Assembly (NCBI GenBank): GCA_013003255.1
Contig: JABDJZ010000010.1
Coordinates: 1 to 7,242, forward strand
Source: Rhodothermales bacterium
GTDB taxonomy: Bacteria > Bacteroidota > Rhodothermia > Rhodothermales > UBA10348
Reading direction: 5' to 3'
DNA: 7,242 nt
Shown: piece by piece, positions 5,981 through 7,242 of the stretch
Layout: each line of letters begins with the position of its first letter
How positions within the stretch are numbered: the first letter of the stretch is position 1
Notes under the pieces: model-generated
Told to the model about the DNA's origin: nothing
What the model saw: only the letters and a program-made list of their open reading frames with translations
Databases searched by the model: none
Position numbers and translations under genes: made by a program

Positions 5981-7242
5981 AAGGACTCGATCAGCCGGTG
6001 GCGTAGCATATAGAGCCCATCCCCAGCCCCGATAATGACGGTGTCGGGAAGCGTGACCGTTGGCTCCAGATCGCGCAGTGACTGGAATGCGGCGAGGTAC
6101 CAGTCCGTCCAGGCGTCGATGATCTCCAATTGCGACTCGATCGATGCACCCTCAGCAACGGCGCTCCGGCCCAGCAGGGCCTCCACCCGCAACCGGTCTT
6201 CGGCGGCCCGCTCAACTTCTTGCAGGATGCCTGTGGTCGAGGTCGCATCTGCCGAGAGCAGGCCCAGCGCAGCCACCAGGGCCGTTCGGCCGACGCGCGC
6301 GAGTTCCTCCGCGGACACCTTGTCGATTCGATCCTGATCCGTGTGGTAGAACTGATCGGTAAAATGCCAGAGCAGTACGCTGGGAATGTCTGCCCGCAGG
6401 AACGGGACGTGGTCGCTGCCGCCCTCGTAGGGGTTCGCTCCAACCAGCCAGGGCGAGTCCTGCGCCGTCTCCCGGGCCCGATTCAGGATGTAGTCGTTGA
6501 GATAATGCGGCATCATCTCCTCGAGCGTCAAGGGGCGACCTCCCCACTCGGTGTGGCTGTCATCACCCCGAGTCCAAACCGCTGACGGGTCCGGCATTTT
6601 CTCAACCAGGAAGGTCCCACCGGTGATTTCGGTGTTCTCGCCCACCATGTCGAGGGAAATGCCCCACTTGATCCCGGTTGCGCGCGTCGAGTCCTGCTGG
6701 ATGTAGCGAGCCGTGGAGCGAATCTCCTGCCCCCACAGGAAAACCAGGCTCCGATCGAGTGACACGACACCCTGCCGGACCAACTCGGCGGCAACCCGCG
6801 CCATCTCCAGCTGTGCACCAACGCCCGATGCGTTGTCATTGGCGCCGGGCTCCTGGATGTGGGCACTGAAGACGAACTGCTCATCCGGCAGGGTCTCTCC
6901 CTGAATGTGGGCCACCACCGTGAGCTCTTCGGCATCCGGTGTCCAGGCGACGTCGGTAGTCACGTTCAGCGTCACGTCGCCAGCCGCCAGGGCTTGCCGG
7001 AGTTCGGCCTGCGCCGCGTACGAAAGTGCGATGGCCCAGCCGGGTTCGGTGGACCAGGGTATGGAAGTGAACTGGATGGACGTCTGGTTCACTTCCGGTT
7101 GCAGGTAGTCAGCCAGCGAGTATCCCAGAACGCCCATGACATCACACGACTGAAGTCGCCGCCAGAGCCGGCCGGCATTCTGATCCCCGAGTACGATCCG
7201 GCCGCGAATCTCTTCGCAGGGCACGTCCTGCCGGTCGCCAAT
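5977..7242 (-). CDS. M28-family metallopeptidase with PA-like domain (5' end cut by right window edge)
   Basis: The frame is open through the right edge; the GTG at 7222-7224 is not taken as the start because the in-frame residues before it (IGDRQD) continue the domain. Counting from that GTG as residue 1, residues 1-75 resemble a PA insert (IRGRIVLGD; CDVMGVLGYS 28-37). The M28 zinc domain follows: SAHIQEPGANDNASGVG 120-136 (H122 and D130), LWGQE 163-167 (E167), LDMVGE 191-196 (D192), GGSDHVPF 268-275 and YHTDQDRIDK 293-302 (H294). These match the five metal-binding positions of M28 aminopeptidases and carboxypeptidases. Odd: the usual adjacent Glu-Glu (catalytic base plus ligand) appears as GQE with a shortened following loop, so only one Glu is present. 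Some M28 relatives have a single Glu here, so this may be a subfamily trait. Enzymes of this type are usually exported, but any signal peptide lies beyond the window. The C-terminal 100 residues are alpha-helical and unassigned. Substrate unknown. Confidence 0.88.
   Translation of the reverse strand: MGDRQDVPCEEIRGRIVLGDQNAGRLWRRLQSCDVMGVLGYSLADYLQPEVNQTSIQFTSIPWSTEPGWAIALSYAAQAELRQALAAGDVTLNVTTDVAWTPDAEELTVVAHIQGETLPDEQFVFSAHIQEPGANDNASGVGAQLEMARVAAELVRQGVVSLDRSLVFLWGQEIRSTARYIQQDSTRATGIKWGISLDMVGENTEITGGTFLVEKMPDPSAVWTRGDDSHTEWGGRPLTLEEMMPHYLNDYILNRARETAQDSPWLVGANPYEGGSDHVPFLRADIPSVLLWHFTDQFYHTDQDRIDKVSAEELARVGRTALVAALGLLSADATSTTGILQEVERAAEDRLRVEALLGRSAVAEGASIESQLEIIDAWTDWYLAAFQSLRDLEPTVTLPDTVIIGAGDGLYMLRHRLIESF

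Noticed and set aside
1..7242. Mobile elements, CRISPR repeats, rRNA or tRNA genes, and long direct repeats.
   Set aside because: Reading through the window showed no transposase or integrase motifs, no regularly spaced repeats and no RNA-gene signatures.

Overview
The window is chromosomal sequence from a bacterium of high GC content (about 60% or more by eye). It is densely coded and shows no mobile elements, rRNA, tRNA or CRISPR array. Six protein genes are visible; the two outermost are cut by the window edges. Most start codons lack a convincing Shine-Dalgarno sequence. Together with the gene set (fused isobutyryl-CoA mutase, PA-domain M28 peptidase, secreted M20 amidohydrolase, Uup-type ABC-F protein, a helical-domain/two-TM protein), this suggests a Bacteroidota/Rhodothermota-like or Gemmatimonadota-like lineage. 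That assignment is inference; no marker gene in the window fixes it.

Layout: positions 1-3904 hold four genes on the minus strand, read from right to left. The first is a 290-aa protein with an N-terminal helical domain and two TM helices (3904-3032). It overlaps by 4 bp (ATGA) a 154-aa HXXEE-family membrane protein (3035-2571). After a 73-bp gap comes an exported M20D amidohydrolase (2497-1289). After a 77-bp gap comes the N-terminal 403 residues of the fused isobutyryl-CoA mutase IcmF (1211 to the left edge), comprising the B12-binding domain and the G-protein chaperone domain. The gap before icmF holds two inverted repeats with centres 30 bp apart, the best regulatory candidate in the window. 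A 150-bp divergent intergenic region (3905-4054) separates this run from a plus-strand Uup-type ABC-F ATPase (4055-5980). The ABC-F gene converges on a minus-strand M28 peptidase (5977 to the right edge), and their two TAG stop codons interlock in one CTAG.

Function: the genes do not form an obvious single pathway. IcmF belongs to branched-chain/short-chain acyl-CoA metabolism, while the M20D and M28 enzymes probably hydrolyse amides or peptides outside the cytoplasm. Uup acts on ribosomes or branched DNA intermediates. The coupled membrane pair (helical/2TM protein plus HXXEE protein) is the least characterised part. I see no clear evidence of a wholly new system. The items most worth a second look are the paired palindromes before icmF, the coupled membrane pair, the M20 protein whose lid motif is missing, and the M28 protein with a single Glu in place of the usual Glu-Glu.
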